This document shows, piece by piece, positions 22,442 through 32,092 of a stretch of 40,874 nucleotides of DNA. The stretch comes from an archaeon. Its GTDB lineage: Archaea; Nanobdellota; Nanobdellia; SCGC-AAA011-G17; PNOQ01. A program made the translations under genes and the position numbers. The stretch's first letter is position 1. Every line of letters starts with the position of its first letter. The stretch is taken from contig JABHIB010000011.1 in assembly GCA_018671245.1 (NCBI GenBank), forward strand, positions 1-40,874, in the 5' to 3' direction. The notes below the pieces were generated by a model. The model was not told the DNA's origin and did no database searches. It saw nothing but the letters and a program-made list of their open reading frames with translations.

Positions 22442-22771
22442 ATGATAAAAGGAATTGTAAATTTATTTGATGAAAGAGAATTGAGTTTGGATGAGATAGT
22501 TGATTTTAATTTTGTTGAAAATCATTTAAATCTTTTAGATCAAGAGGTAGATATTAATTTATATAATTCTCTAGATAGTAGAAGAACTGTAGTTGAATCT
22601 ACTCCAGAAAAGACTCTTAATCGTTTAAATCTATTCAAACCATACGAACAGAAAAAATATGAATTTGTCCATCAAGTATATAGTGGTATTAAAACTGAAA
22701 AACATTATTTCGAATTAAAATTTGGTGATTCTTTAAGTTTAGAATTTAATTATCTTATTGAATTTGATTAA
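22442..22771 (+). CDS. Hypothetical small protein following tRNA-Val
   Basis: The 109-residue acidic protein has no signal peptide, membrane segment or motif I recognise. The predicted order is helix-rich in the first half (DERELSLDEIVDFNFVENHLNLL) and beta-rich at the end (HYFELKFGDSLSLEFNYLIEFD). Its ATG is 8 nt after the tRNA-Val 3' end, too close for an independent promoter, so it is probably translated from a tRNA-mRNA cotranscript after 3' processing. It could be a chance ORF, but codon use and length resemble the neighbours. Confidence 0.6.
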   Translation: MIKGIVNLFDERELSLDEIVDFNFVENHLNLLDQEVDINLYNSLDSRRTVVESTPEKTLNRLNLFKPYEQKKYEFVHQVYSGIKTEKHYFELKFGDSLSLEFNYLIEFD

Positions 22772-22782
22772 ATTTTATCAAA

Positions 22783-22794
22783 AGTTTTATAAAA
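22783..22794 (+). promoter_or_regulatory. TATA box for the secreted-protein operon
   Basis: gttttataaaac is centred about 28 nt before the ATG at 22817, predicting a leaderless transcript that covers 22817-30003. Confidence 0.6.
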
Positions 22795-22816
22795 CAAATA
22801 TGCCAGTATTATTTGT

Positions 22817-24808
22817 ATGAAAAAAAGAGGTCAGGTAACTATTTTTATAGTCTTAGGGATAGTAATTTTAGCATCTATTAGTTTCGTTTATTTAGTTAGG
22901 ACAGATTATTTTAAATCTGAGTTTGAAAAAGAGCGAGATAAGGTTAAAATTCCCGAGCAATTGGCTCCTGTAAATACATTTTTAGAGAGTTGTTTAAATT
23001 CATTAGCTTCTGATGCTATTAAGATAGTTGGGGCGAATGGAGGTTATTATTCTAATGCTCCAAGTGATTTACTCCCTCGTTCTGTAGTGAATCCATTTTC
23101 TAATTCTTTAGAAGTTTTTAATGGTGTTGAAATTCCTTATTGGTTTTATGAAAGTGTGAATGGTATACAAACTACACAAATTCCTACAAAAAGAGATATG
23201 TCAAAAGAGGTTTTAAATTATGTTGATGAAAATTTTTATGAGTATTGTATCACTCAATTGAGTTCATTTGTTGAACAAGGTTATTCTTTAGACTTGAGAG
23301 GATATGGTGAAGAAAATATTATTAATATTGAAGATACTCATGTAGAGGTTATTTATGATTTTCCTATTTTTGTTGAATTGGGTGGAGTGGGAATATTGAT
23401 GGAGAAACATTATACAGATGTTGAAATAAATCTTGGCCAGATGTATGATCTTGCTACAAAGATTATTGAAACAGAAAATAGTAATTTCTTTTTGGAAGAA
23501 AAAACTATAGATATCATGTCTGTATATGATGAAATACCTTACTCAGAGGTTGAATTTAGTTGTGATAAAAAAGTTTGGAGTAAAGATAAAGTTGTTTCAG
23601 ATTTTAAAAGGATAGTAAAGGATAATATAAGGGCATTAAAATTAGATGGAACTGGTTTTGAAAGAGGAGGAGATATTTATGATTATTTTGTTGTTGATGT
23701 AGGGAGTGTTAAAAATTTAAATGCTGCTACATTTTATTATTCTGAAGATTGGCCTTTTGTTGTTAATGTTCAACCAGAAGAAAATGGGATTTTAACTGGT
23801 GATGCTATTACTCAAAATGCTGGAGGAAAGGTTGGAGATTATCTTTCTAATATATTATGTATTAATAATTATCATTTTGTTTATGATGTAAAATATCCTG
23901 TTCTTATAACATTAGTTGATGAAGAGGGATTCGTATTCCAGTTTGCTAGTATGGTTATTGTAGATAATAATCAACCTAGAGAGAATTTACTTGGCATCAT
24001 TAATTATGAAGATGAAGGAAATCTTGGAGAGGCATATTGTGGGAGTGCTATAACTGAAACTAGTGTTGTTGCATTAGATGCTTCTAATATGGATGAAATT
24101 GTTGATGCAGATGTTTTCTTTAAATGTTTTACAACTGAATGTAATATGGGTAAAACTGAATATGATGGACTTTTGGTTTCTAATTTCCCACAGTGTATGA
24201 ACGGTTTAGTTAGTGTTAGCAAGGAAGGTTATTTTAGAGGAGAAGCAATTTTATCTACCAATGTTGTTTCTCAAGCCAGTGTTTTACTTGAACCTTTATA
24301 TGATATAGATTATGAAATAAAAATTATTGAACAAGATGGTTCAATAAGAGAGCTTCTAGAAGATGAGGAAGTAGTATTCACATTAGAAAATGAAGAAGGT
24401 GGATTCAGTGTTAATATTGAAGGGGCTAGTGGGAATGTTGCTTTAATTGGTGGAGATTATTTGGCTAAATCATATTTGATAAAAGAGGCAGAGTTTGAAC
24501 TTGAAATTTCTGAAGGTTCTGCTAAAAAATGTGTCAGTGTTCCTAGAGGGGGATTGCTGGGAGTATTTTTCAAAGAAGAGAAATGTTTTGATTTTGATTT
24601 TGATGAAACTACTTTAGATGAAGCTATGGTTGGTGGTGTAGAATTTGGTGTGAGATTTGAGAGGTATTCATTAGATGAAGGGGACCGAATTACATTTTAT
24701 ACTGTGTTTGATAAGAATCCTTCAACTTATGAGGAAGTAAAGGAGATACATGATTCGATTGAGTTCAATCATTTGTTAGGTGAATTTAGATATCCTATTA
24801 TTAATTAA
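22817..24808 (+). CDS. Large membrane-anchored extracellular protein with pilin-like N-terminus
   Basis: The 663-residue protein starts MKKRGQVTIFIVLGIVIL, a short basic head, then a single hydrophobic helix to about residue 28. This resembles type III (pilin-like) signal sequences and recurs in large proteins of DPANN archaea. The rest is hydrophilic, beta-rich and acidic, with scattered Cys (for example TECNMG, FPQCMNG, KKCVSVPRG, KEEKCFDFDFDE), consistent with an extracellular folded protein. Residues about 400-490 (AVVALDASNMDEIVDADVFFKC-like, LVSVSKEGYFRGEAIL) resemble a carboxypeptidase-regulatory/Ig-like repeat. No enzyme motif is seen. The next gene starts 2 nt after its stop, so the two products probably work together at the cell surface. 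Confidence 0.8.
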   Translation: MKKRGQVTIFIVLGIVILASISFVYLVRTDYFKSEFEKERDKVKIPEQLAPVNTFLESCLNSLASDAIKIVGANGGYYSNAPSDLLPRSVVNPFSNSLEVFNGVEIPYWFYESVNGIQTTQIPTKRDMSKEVLNYVDENFYEYCITQLSSFVEQGYSLDLRGYGEENIINIEDTHVEVIYDFPIFVELGGVGILMEKHYTDVEINLGQMYDLATKIIETENSNFFLEEKTIDIMSVYDEIPYSEVEFSCDKKVWSKDKVVSDFKRIVKDNIRALKLDGTGFERGGDIYDYFVVDVGSVKNLNAATFYYSEDWPFVVNVQPEENGILTGDAITQNAGGKVGDYLSNILCINNYHFVYDVKYPVLITLVDEEGFVFQFASMVIVDNNQPRENLLGIINYEDEGNLGEAYCGSAITETSVVALDASNMDEIVDADVFFKCFTTECNMGKTEYDGLLVSNFPQCMNGLVSVSKEGYFRGEAILSTNVVSQASVLLEPLYDIDYEIKIIEQDGSIRELLEDEEVVFTLENEEGGFSVNIEGASGNVALIGGDYLAKSYLIKEAEFELEISEGSAKKCVSVPRGGLLGVFFKEEKCFDFDFDETTLDEAMVGGVEFGVRFERYSLDEGDRITFYTVFDKNPSTYEEVKEIHDSIEFNHLLGEFRYPIIN

Positions 24809-24810
24809 AG

Positions 24811-27800
24811 ATGGAAAGTAAAAAACTAATTGCAGTATTTTGTATGGTTTTGATAATCGGTTTGCCGTTTGGTTCTTTAAGTGTTGCTGCACAGGATCCA
24901 ATTAATCCTCGTAAAAGTTTAGGTGATGCTCTAAATCCTTTTGTTGATGAAGTTGATGTAGGAGAAGCAGTAATTGTTAATGTTGATGGTTATGAACCAA
25001 TAACAATCAGTTCAGATTATTTACAAAATCAAGATTTTCCAGTCTATGTTTTTTTGAAAGGTATGACTGCAGGTAGTATTCTTTTTGGAGATGATTCTGA
25101 AGAGGGTTCAGATCCTTTATTTGGTGGTATAAATATCAAACGAGTGGTCATTACTCCTGAGAATATGTCTTTGAGATTTATTAATGGTGCTCCAGTTCAT
25201 ATTCCTCCTCAAGATAGATCTTATACAGTTAGTAGTGATGGGTTAATTGATTTTGGATATATGATTGTAAATCTGAGAAAAATAAAAAATGAAAACGATC
25301 TTCCGGATAGTATTGATTTGAATATGAGTGCAAGAGTTTATTTTGATAGTGATGCAGGAATTGGAGGGTTGTTTGGTGCCCAAGATTTAAATTTAAAACC
25401 TTATTCTGATGAAAGTGATTGGCTTGAAGATCCTAGTGCTCAGGCTAAAAGTAGTTTTTGGAGTGGAAAAGGATATATTAGAACTACAAGTATTGGTGAT
25501 GATTATGTGACAGTTTCTATTTATGATGGAATGCGTAGAAATGTAGTTTCCAATTTAAAATTAAATCTTAATTCAGAACCTTCGGCCTTTACTCTCCCTG
25601 GATTTTCTTCGCTTTTTGGTGAAAAATCTAGAATTGATTTGAAGGCTATAAATGGTGCTCAAGATTCTGTAAATCTTTTGATTAAAACAAGTGTTAACTC
25701 TGATCCTTATGAAACAACTTTAGTAAAGGGTATGCGTATTTTCCCAGGTAGTGAATGGACTATTTATAGTGTTAATGGAGATAGTGTAGTGATCTCTGAT
25801 AATAGTGGAAATAAAAGGGAGTTAATTTATGGTACTGGTGATATTGTAGCCGATCAATGTAAGGATTTTGTCACAGTTTCAGATTCAGATCTTTCAGATT
25901 CTTCTATACCTAGTGCAAAAATGAGACATTATTGTACTGCTATATCTGAGGCAAAAAGTGCATTAGGTTATGCATTAAGTGCTCAGCCTTCTAGCGAAAA
26001 TACTGAACTTCTTAAAGAGATTTATGGTCATTTGTATAAGTATTATAATGAAATTGGAGATTATGCTAATGCTTTAGAAAATCTTCAGAAAAAAGAGAGT
26101 TTAGAATTTACTACAATTGGCCAAAATGAAATTAGTGCCTTATTCAATTCTCTTGATTCTGATGGGAAAACAATTCCATTAGATAGTGGAGCCTCAATTA
26201 CTTTACTTAAGATAAATCAAATGGAAGAGGTCGCTAGTGCTAAGGCAAAGGTTGGAGATTCTTTAGATTATGTTGAAATTAATGTTCATGATCCTTTAAT
26301 TCATGGAATCAGAGAGGGAGATAGGACTTATGATTGGGTTGTTAGTAGTTTAAGTGAAGATAGAATAATGATTAGAAAGCATTATGATGATGGTGAGTGG
26401 GCCGATTCTTTTTCATTAGATGAAGGATATAATAATGTTTATGGTACATCTGTAACTATAAAAGATGTTGATACAAAACAATCTGCATTATTAAGTATTC
26501 TCCCAGGTTCTGGTAGGGCTTTTAGTGAATCTAATTTCATGGTTCATTTACCTATTGAAAAACGAGCTATTCAGTGGGTTCCTGAAGAGATTGATAAGAA
26601 AATTAATTCTACTACTTCAACAATAGCAAAATTGGAAAGTTCAATAGATAACTTAGAATCTTTAGTTAAGGGTTGGAAGATAGCCTGTTTAAGTGTGTTT
26701 ACTTTTTTAACTGTTAAAAATTCATTTTTTGGTAATCCTATTGCTAGGCAGTTGGTTATGAGAGATTGGAAAGAGACTTGCAAACAGAAATATGTTGGTG
26801 GACAGTATTCTAGTGTTGATGAATGTTTGGAGTTTAATAGTGAAATTATAGAAGATCAAATTGATAATTCTGGTGATGCTGTTGATGTTGTAAATGATGT
26901 TATGAAGGATTTTAAAGACTTTGATGATAGTGATTCTAGATCTGCTATTTCGAATGCAATTGGTAATGATTTGAATGAATCACAAATTAGGTTGTTAGTT
27001 GAATATGGTGGTTTTGATTTAGAAGATGCACGAAATATGATTTATTTGAAAAATTTTAATGATACTGTTTATAATACTAGATTAATTGAGGTTGGAGAAG
27101 ATCTTGATCTTTATTCTGATATTGATGTGGGATTAAGTTCTATAACTGATGAAGATGCGAAAAGATTATATGTTTTCTCAAAGTTTCATGAAACTAGTAT
27201 GACTGATCTTCGTACTTATGGTGAATCTGCTGATGCATGGGCTATTGAATATCTTGAAGGGGAGTATGGTGCATCTGCTGTGTCTGGAGTTTATAGGGTT
27301 GAAGAAGCTACTAGAGATACTAGTACATCTTCGGGAATTGAATTTTATACATATTATAATGGTAATAAAAGAAGTGGATTAAGTATGGTTATGGATGATG
27401 AACAACTTCCTATTTCTGTGGGTGGTAAGTCTGTTTTCAAAGATAATGATGATAAACTTTATTTAGTGAATCGTGGATCTATGTTTGGTAATGAATACAG
27501 TCGCGATTTCTTTCCGAAACCAAAGATTGAATACACTGAATCTGGAAAACCTTGGATAATTCCTATGAAATTAAGGTCAGGTTTATTCGAACATTCTGAA
27601 TATGCAAATTATGTTCTTGTTGGATTTGATTCTAGTGGTAATCCTGATTCTTATCAAATCTGGAATGTGGGTAGTGATGGGAAAGCTGATGTGTATAAGG
27701 CAAATTATGAAGAGAGTGATGATGTTCTAGTTATGCATGAGAGTATTTTAGAATCTAATCCTAGTGTTCTCGGAACTGTAACTAGAACATATTCTACTGC

Positions 27801-30003
27801 TAATGTTAAAGTGCAAGAAGGTAAAAAAGTTCCAGGTACAGATTATGCTGCTAGTTATGCCGCTTCAAAAATTCAAGAGACTTCTCTTGAGTGTATGGAT
27901 TTTATGAGTAAGGGAGATTGCGATTTATTGTTCGGTGTTTGTGATCCTGTTATGTGTCCTGTATCTAGATTTGATCTTGGAGGGCATTGGAAAGTGGATA
28001 GTGTTGTCCAAACTGGGATTGTAGGAAGTGTATTTTTAGGATTACATAATTTTGGTATCAAGGAACCTTTACCAGTTTGTTTGACTGGTATACTTGCTGG
28101 CCTTCAGAATATCAAGACTCTTTATCAAGGTTATAATGAGTGTTTGAATACTGCTAAAGTTAGTGGAGAATCTGTAGGTATTTGCAATACTATCAGATCT
28201 GTTTATGTTTGTGAAATGTTGTGGAGGGAGGCAATAGCATTATTCAGCGTTCATGGGAAAATTTTAAGTTTTGTTTCAGAAAAAATATTTGGTAAGAGTG
28301 ATGGTGGTGGAGAGTATATGGCTTGGCAATCTAGTTGGAAGAATCTTGAAAACTCTGTTACTTTCTTCACAAGCGATTATGCTCAAAGTGCGTTTGCTTC
28401 ATATAGTTCAAGAAGTACAGAAGAACTAGGTAATGAAGTTTGTAAATCTGCAATATTTGCAAAAGCTCCAGGTGTTGGAGATTTCTTTTCTCAGTTAACA
28501 AAACCAGAAAGCCCTCCTCAATTTACTGCATGGTTTGATGAATTAGATTATACTAGTTCAGAAAAAGTAGGATTTTTAGATAAACAATCCTTGTATAGAA
28601 TTTATTATCATATCTATGCTGGTGAGACTCAAGAATTACAATATACAGTCTATTTGAAAGGACCAAATCTCTATAATCTTGTAGTGACTGATCCTGAGAA
28701 AAAGATGAATCGAGCTTATTTGAAAGCTGGTGAATTCGCAGACAAAAGTTTCACAGTTAGTGGGAATAGTGGATATAATGAAGTGTGTGTAGAATATAAT
28801 GGAATTACTAAATGTGGCTTTGGGAAGACTACTAGTGCATTTTCATTGAATTATTTGAATGATATGATTGTTAGGGATGAAGTTAATAGGCAGATAGATA
28901 GTGCTGATATGTGTATTCCTGATTCTCCTAGGGTTGGTCCTAGTTTGGGTAGCTTGATTACTCCTTCAAATTATGGATTGCTTAGAACTGGAATAGTTAG
29001 GGTTTGTTCTGTCACAGATCCTGATGATAATAGTGGTAGTGATAAATGGGAAGTAGTTGGGAGTTGCGGTATGGATAGTGTTGGAAGGTCTCTAGGATAT
29101 TGTTGGTTAGATTCTTCTACATTTCAACTTAATGATGTTATTGATAGGGAAGAAATATTGGCCCAGGTAAGTTCGGATTATGTTGCAGACATTAGTACAC
29201 AGGCAGGAATGTTATCTGCAAATGAAGCGAATGTTATGATTGATAATAATGCAAATACTAATTCACTGAATGAGTATATTCACAATTTAAGAGAAATTAT
29301 GAAATACTCCAATGATAATCATATAAAAGCAAGAGGACATACTCTTATTTCTTGGAAGTATTTTTCTGAAGGTTTGAAAATTACTGGACCTGCATCACCT
29401 AGTAATGATCTAAATTGTATCGTAGAATATGATTTTGATATCGGTTGGTTCAGTGGCGATACTTTAATTAAATCTCAACATTCTATTGTTGCTAATAATC
29501 TTGATTTTAGTTGTGAGTCCGGATCTTGGTTTGTTAGATGGGATAGTTTATTTGATAGTGGAAACTGGCATAATTTGGCAAGCTTATCTGAATGTGGTGG
29601 CGATGAAAATTCTGCAAATAGATGGTTTTCTGTTAGTGATAATAATTTTTTAGAAATGTTGAAATGCAGGTATAGGTTGATTCTTCCTACAAGCGGCGCA
29701 CATTCGAGTTTGTTCCAAGATGATAAAGATGATCTTCCTTTTGTATTTAATACATTAATTCCTCAAATGTCTTATGCGACTGATTGTGATGAAGGTATTA
29801 AAATTTTAGTTAATTTGGCAAGAGAGGGTCCGGGTAATGATGATGAACTTCATGTTATTGTAGGTAATGATAAGAAGACTTTTAGTAGTGGCGATTTACA
29901 AGACCGGACTGAAAGAACATCTGATGATATATATAATTTATGTACTGGTTTGACCTCACCTAATGATGGTTATTTTGTTCTTCCACCTTATGGTCCATTT
30001 TGA
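24811..30003 (+). CDS. Giant secreted/surface protein, 1730 residues
   Basis: A Sec-type signal peptide (residues 1-27, LIAVFCMVLIIGLPFGSLSVAAQ) is followed by a long extracellular protein. Features in order: beta-rich domains to about 350; a helical TPR-like hairpin pair near 365-430 (SAKSALGYALSAQP, HLYKYYNEIGDYANALENLQKK); a coiled segment plus a hydrophobic stretch near 600-650 (IDNLESLVKGWKIACLSVFTFL); a Cys-rich, partly hydrophobic region at about 1030-1170; an Ig-like section (YRIYYHIYAGETQELQYTVYLKGP); and a Cys-containing C-terminal region (WEVVGSCGMDSVGRSLGYCWLD). An internal LPTSG is not a sortase signal. Function unknown. Transcribed with 22817-24808; it is the largest gene here and occupies about 13% of the window. 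Confidence 0.85.
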   Translation: MESKKLIAVFCMVLIIGLPFGSLSVAAQDPINPRKSLGDALNPFVDEVDVGEAVIVNVDGYEPITISSDYLQNQDFPVYVFLKGMTAGSILFGDDSEEGSDPLFGGINIKRVVITPENMSLRFINGAPVHIPPQDRSYTVSSDGLIDFGYMIVNLRKIKNENDLPDSIDLNMSARVYFDSDAGIGGLFGAQDLNLKPYSDESDWLEDPSAQAKSSFWSGKGYIRTTSIGDDYVTVSIYDGMRRNVVSNLKLNLNSEPSAFTLPGFSSLFGEKSRIDLKAINGAQDSVNLLIKTSVNSDPYETTLVKGMRIFPGSEWTIYSVNGDSVVISDNSGNKRELIYGTGDIVADQCKDFVTVSDSDLSDSSIPSAKMRHYCTAISEAKSALGYALSAQPSSENTELLKEIYGHLYKYYNEIGDYANALENLQKKESLEFTTIGQNEISALFNSLDSDGKTIPLDSGASITLLKINQMEEVASAKAKVGDSLDYVEINVHDPLIHGIREGDRTYDWVVSSLSEDRIMIRKHYDDGEWADSFSLDEGYNNVYGTSVTIKDVDTKQSALLSILPGSGRAFSESNFMVHLPIEKRAIQWVPEEIDKKINSTTSTIAKLESSIDNLESLVKGWKIACLSVFTFLTVKNSFFGNPIARQLVMRDWKETCKQKYVGGQYSSVDECLEFNSEIIEDQIDNSGDAVDVVNDVMKDFKDFDDSDSRSAISNAIGNDLNESQIRLLVEYGGFDLEDARNMIYLKNFNDTVYNTRLIEVGEDLDLYSDIDVGLSSITDEDAKRLYVFSKFHETSMTDLRTYGESADAWAIEYLEGEYGASAVSGVYRVEEATRDTSTSSGIEFYTYYNGNKRSGLSMVMDDEQLPISVGGKSVFKDNDDKLYLVNRGSMFGNEYSRDFFPKPKIEYTESGKPWIIPMKLRSGLFEHSEYANYVLVGFDSSGNPDSYQIWNVGSDGKADVYKANYEESDDVLVMHESILESNPSVLGTVTRTYSTANVKVQEGKKVPGTDYAASYAASKIQETSLECMDFMSKGDCDLLFGVCDPVMCPVSRFDLGGHWKVDSVVQTGIVGSVFLGLHNFGIKEPLPVCLTGILAGLQNIKTLYQGYNECLNTAKVSGESVGICNTIRSVYVCEMLWREAIALFSVHGKILSFVSEKIFGKSDGGGEYMAWQSSWKNLENSVTFFTSDYAQSAFASYSSRSTEELGNEVCKSAIFAKAPGVGDFFSQLTKPESPPQFTAWFDELDYTSSEKVGFLDKQSLYRIYYHIYAGETQELQYTVYLKGPNLYNLVVTDPEKKMNRAYLKAGEFADKSFTVSGNSGYNEVCVEYNGITKCGFGKTTSAFSLNYLNDMIVRDEVNRQIDSADMCIPDSPRVGPSLGSLITPSNYGLLRTGIVRVCSVTDPDDNSGSDKWEVVGSCGMDSVGRSLGYCWLDSSTFQLNDVIDREEILAQVSSDYVADISTQAGMLSANEANVMIDNNANTNSLNEYIHNLREIMKYSNDNHIKARGHTLISWKYFSEGLKITGPASPSNDLNCIVEYDFDIGWFSGDTLIKSQHSIVANNLDFSCESGSWFVRWDSLFDSGNWHNLASLSECGGDENSANRWFSVSDNNFLEMLKCRYRLILPTSGAHSSLFQDDKDDLPFVFNTLIPQMSYATDCDEGIKILVNLAREGPGNDDELHVIVGNDKKTFSSGDLQDRTERTSDDIYNLCTGLTSPNDGYFVLPPYGPF

Positions 30004-30018
30004 TTCTATAAAAATTAA

Positions 30019-30102
30019 TGCGGGGGACAGGACTCGAACCTGCGTAGACACTAAGTCACTAGGTCCTAAGCCTAGCCCGTTTGACCACTCCGGCACCCCC
30101 GC
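30019..30102 (-). tRNA. tRNA-Leu(TAG)
   Basis: The 84-nt class II tRNA has acceptor GCGGGGG/CCCCCGC, anticodon stem CTAGG/CCTAG enclosing CTTAGGA (anticodon TAG), a long variable arm, and discriminator A. Its body is very similar to that of the other tRNA-Leu at 2466-2549, which supports the reading of the latter. It lies 15 nt beyond the giant protein stop, on the opposite strand. Confidence 0.96.
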
Positions 30103-30143
30103 GTTATAAATTTTAATTAAATTTTAGTTTATATAATTTACTG

Positions 30144-31316
30144 TTAAGTGAATATTTCTAAAATATCTAAGTGTTTTAATTTATGATCTTTTCCAACTAT
30201 CTTTTTTGTTTTTACATCTATTGCCTTGATAAAATTATCTCCGAAGTCTGAGTGCAATCTGTATGCAAAATTTAAAGCTGTTGAACCTTCTGGTAATAAG
30301 AAACAGTCTGGTAGCACATTCCCTTTTGAGTCTTCTAATTTATTTGCTCCACCAGGATGTATTGCGATGTAATCTAAAACTTCAAAAGTTATTGTGTCTA
30401 AAATTTTTTGTAATCCTGTACCATTTTCATAAGTTAAAACATTCTCTTTTATGAATTCAAGTGCTTTTGTTTGTGCGGCGCTTAATTCGCCAGTTATCTT
30501 GAAATTTTTCTCTCCAGGAGTATATTCTATTAATTCATGTTTTGTGGCCTCTTTTAGTGCTAATTCGGATTCTGCCGAGCAACCTATTATTTTGTAGTTA
30601 GGAAATTCTTCTTTTATTCTTTTGAGATTTTCTTCTGCTCCAGGTATGTCTACCTTATTTGCTGCGATTATTATTGGTTTACTCAGTTCTCTTAATCTTG
30701 TGGCTAATTGCCCTAGTTCATTATCTGTCCACTCTCTTGGATTACTACTAAAATCTTTTATTGATTCTTTAACCATATCTTCACTAACTCTTAGTCCGGA
30801 AAGTTGTTTTGCAATTTCTTTATGTATTTCTTTATTTACCAATGATCTTGAAAATTTTTCCCAACCTTTTTTCATAATTCTTAAGTACCACATATCTAAC
30901 TCAAATTCTAAAAATCTTACATCTTCTGAAGGATTGTAACTTAATGCATTCACAGAATCTCCTTTTTCATTTGTTGATCCTGAAACATCAATTACGTGAA
31001 TTAATGCATCTGCTTGATTTAAGTCATCTAAGAATTGATTGCCCATACCTTTACCTTTGTGAGCTCCGGGAACGATTCCTGCGACATCTAATAATTCTAT
31101 TGGTACAAATCTATTATCTCCAAGAATAAATCCTTCTCTAGGATTTGCAGTTTTATCAAATTCTTTTGCAACATCTTTTATTTTCACATAACCAATCCCT
31201 TGATTAGGTTTTATTGTTACGAATGGATAATTTGCTATTTCTATATCTGCTTGAGTTGCAGCTTTAAAGAATGTAGATTTCCCACAATTTGGTTTCCCAA
31301 CAATTCCGATTAACAT
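30144..31316 (-). CDS. YchF/Obg-related GTPase with C-terminal TGS domain
   Basis: The 390-residue protein is an archaeal member of the Obg-HflX TRAFAC GTPases. G1 is GKPNCGKS (7-14), switch region YPFVTIKPNQG, G3 DVAG (77-80), G4 NKVD (220-223). The helical insertion lies between G3 and G4, and a TGS domain occupies about 315-390 (DCFLLPEGSTALNFAYRLHSDFGDNFIKAID). Canonical YchF/OLA1 has NxxE at G4 and prefers ATP; the NKVD here predicts GTP. The family binds ribosomes or translation factors. It is divergent from the PHP gene with 50 nt between starts. Confidence 0.92.
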   Translation of the reverse strand: MLIGIVGKPNCGKSTFFKAATQADIEIANYPFVTIKPNQGIGYVKIKDVAKEFDKTANPREGFILGDNRFVPIELLDVAGIVPGAHKGKGMGNQFLDDLNQADALIHVIDVSGSTNEKGDSVNALSYNPSEDVRFLEFELDMWYLRIMKKGWEKFSRSLVNKEIHKEIAKQLSGLRVSEDMVKESIKDFSSNPREWTDNELGQLATRLRELSKPIIIAANKVDIPGAEENLKRIKEEFPNYKIIGCSAESELALKEATKHELIEYTPGEKNFKITGELSAAQTKALEFIKENVLTYENGTGLQKILDTITFEVLDYIAIHPGGANKLEDSKGNVLPDCFLLPEGSTALNFAYRLHSDFGDNFIKAIDVKTKKIVGKDHKLKHLDILEIFT

Positions 31317-31366
31317 AGTTTTTATTGTTTAGAATGTTTTTTAAAGTATTCTGTTTTAAAAGTGTC

Positions 31367-32044
31367 ATGTTAAAAGTAGACTTACATTTACATACAAAAG
31401 AAGATAATTATGATAATCTAGATTATAGTGCAAAAGAACTTATTGATAGAGCTGTTGAATTAAAGTTTGATGTTCTTGCTATAACTCTTCATAATGAAAT
31501 ATTTTTTTCTAAAGATTTAATTTCTTATGCTGAACAAAAAGGTATATTATTAATTCCAGGTGTCGAACTTTCAATAGAGAAAAAACACGTGTTGTTGTAT
31601 AATGTTTCTGAAGATGAACTAAAAGAATTAAAGAAACTTGATGATCTTGAAAAAATTAAAAATGAAAAGAATCTCATCATTGCTGCCCATCCTTATTATT
31701 TTGGGTCTAGTTGTTTGGGGAAAAAGTTAGATAAATATTTTAGATTTTTTGATGCAATCGAATATGCTCATTTTTATTATAAATTTTTTAATCCAAATAA
31801 GAAAGCTATTATTACTAGTAGAAAATTTCACAAAACTCTAGTAGGTAATTCTGATTCTCATAATTTATATCAATTTGGTAGCACCTATTCTTTAGTTGAT
31901 TCTAAAAAAGATATTGGAAGTATTATTGCTGCAATAAAAAAAGGAAATGTTGAAGTAGTTAGTGCCCCATTATCTTTAAAATTGTTTTTGAAAATTCTTT
32001 TTTTCAATTTAAATCCTAAAAAGATATTTAGAAAGTTATTTTAA
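31367..32044 (+). CDS. PHP-domain phosphoesterase
   Basis: Starting at MLKVDLHLHT (225 residues) puts the metal-binding motif at the N-terminus as usual and places a TATA-like tttttaaagt (31337-31346) about 26 nt upstream; the longer frame adds only a hydrophobic FRMFFKVFC stretch. PHP metal ligands are visible as DLHLHT, an ITLHNE segment, PGVELS, AAHP and GNSDSHN. Related proteins hydrolyse nucleotide or small phosphoesters with divalent metals; the substrate is unknown. The C-terminus is hydrophobic and basic (LKLFLKILFFNLNPKKIF), perhaps membrane-associated. Divergent from the YchF-like GTPase. Confidence 0.88.
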   Translation: MLKVDLHLHTKEDNYDNLDYSAKELIDRAVELKFDVLAITLHNEIFFSKDLISYAEQKGILLIPGVELSIEKKHVLLYNVSEDELKELKKLDDLEKIKNEKNLIIAAHPYYFGSSCLGKKLDKYFRFFDAIEYAHFYYKFFNPNKKAIITSRKFHKTLVGNSDSHNLYQFGSTYSLVDSKKDIGSIIAAIKKGNVEVVSAPLSLKLFLKILFFNLNPKKIFRKLF

Positions 32045-32060
32045 TTATGAATATTTAGAA

Positions 32061-32074
32061 AACTATTTAAATTA
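32061..32074 (+). promoter_or_regulatory. TATA box for mini-RHS copy 3
   Basis: aactatttaaatta is centred about 26 nt before the ATG at 32093, predicting leaderless transcription. Confidence 0.55.
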
Positions 32075-32092
32075 TATTCTGCTGAAATTAAT

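Noticed and set aside
29670-29705. LPTSG sortase-like motif in the giant protein
   Set aside because: It is about 100 residues before the C-terminus and has no following membrane helix or basic tail.
30144-31316. Canonical YchF/OLA1 ATPase
   Set aside because: The G4 motif is NKVD, predicting GTP, rather than the NxxE of YchF; I call it only YchF-related.
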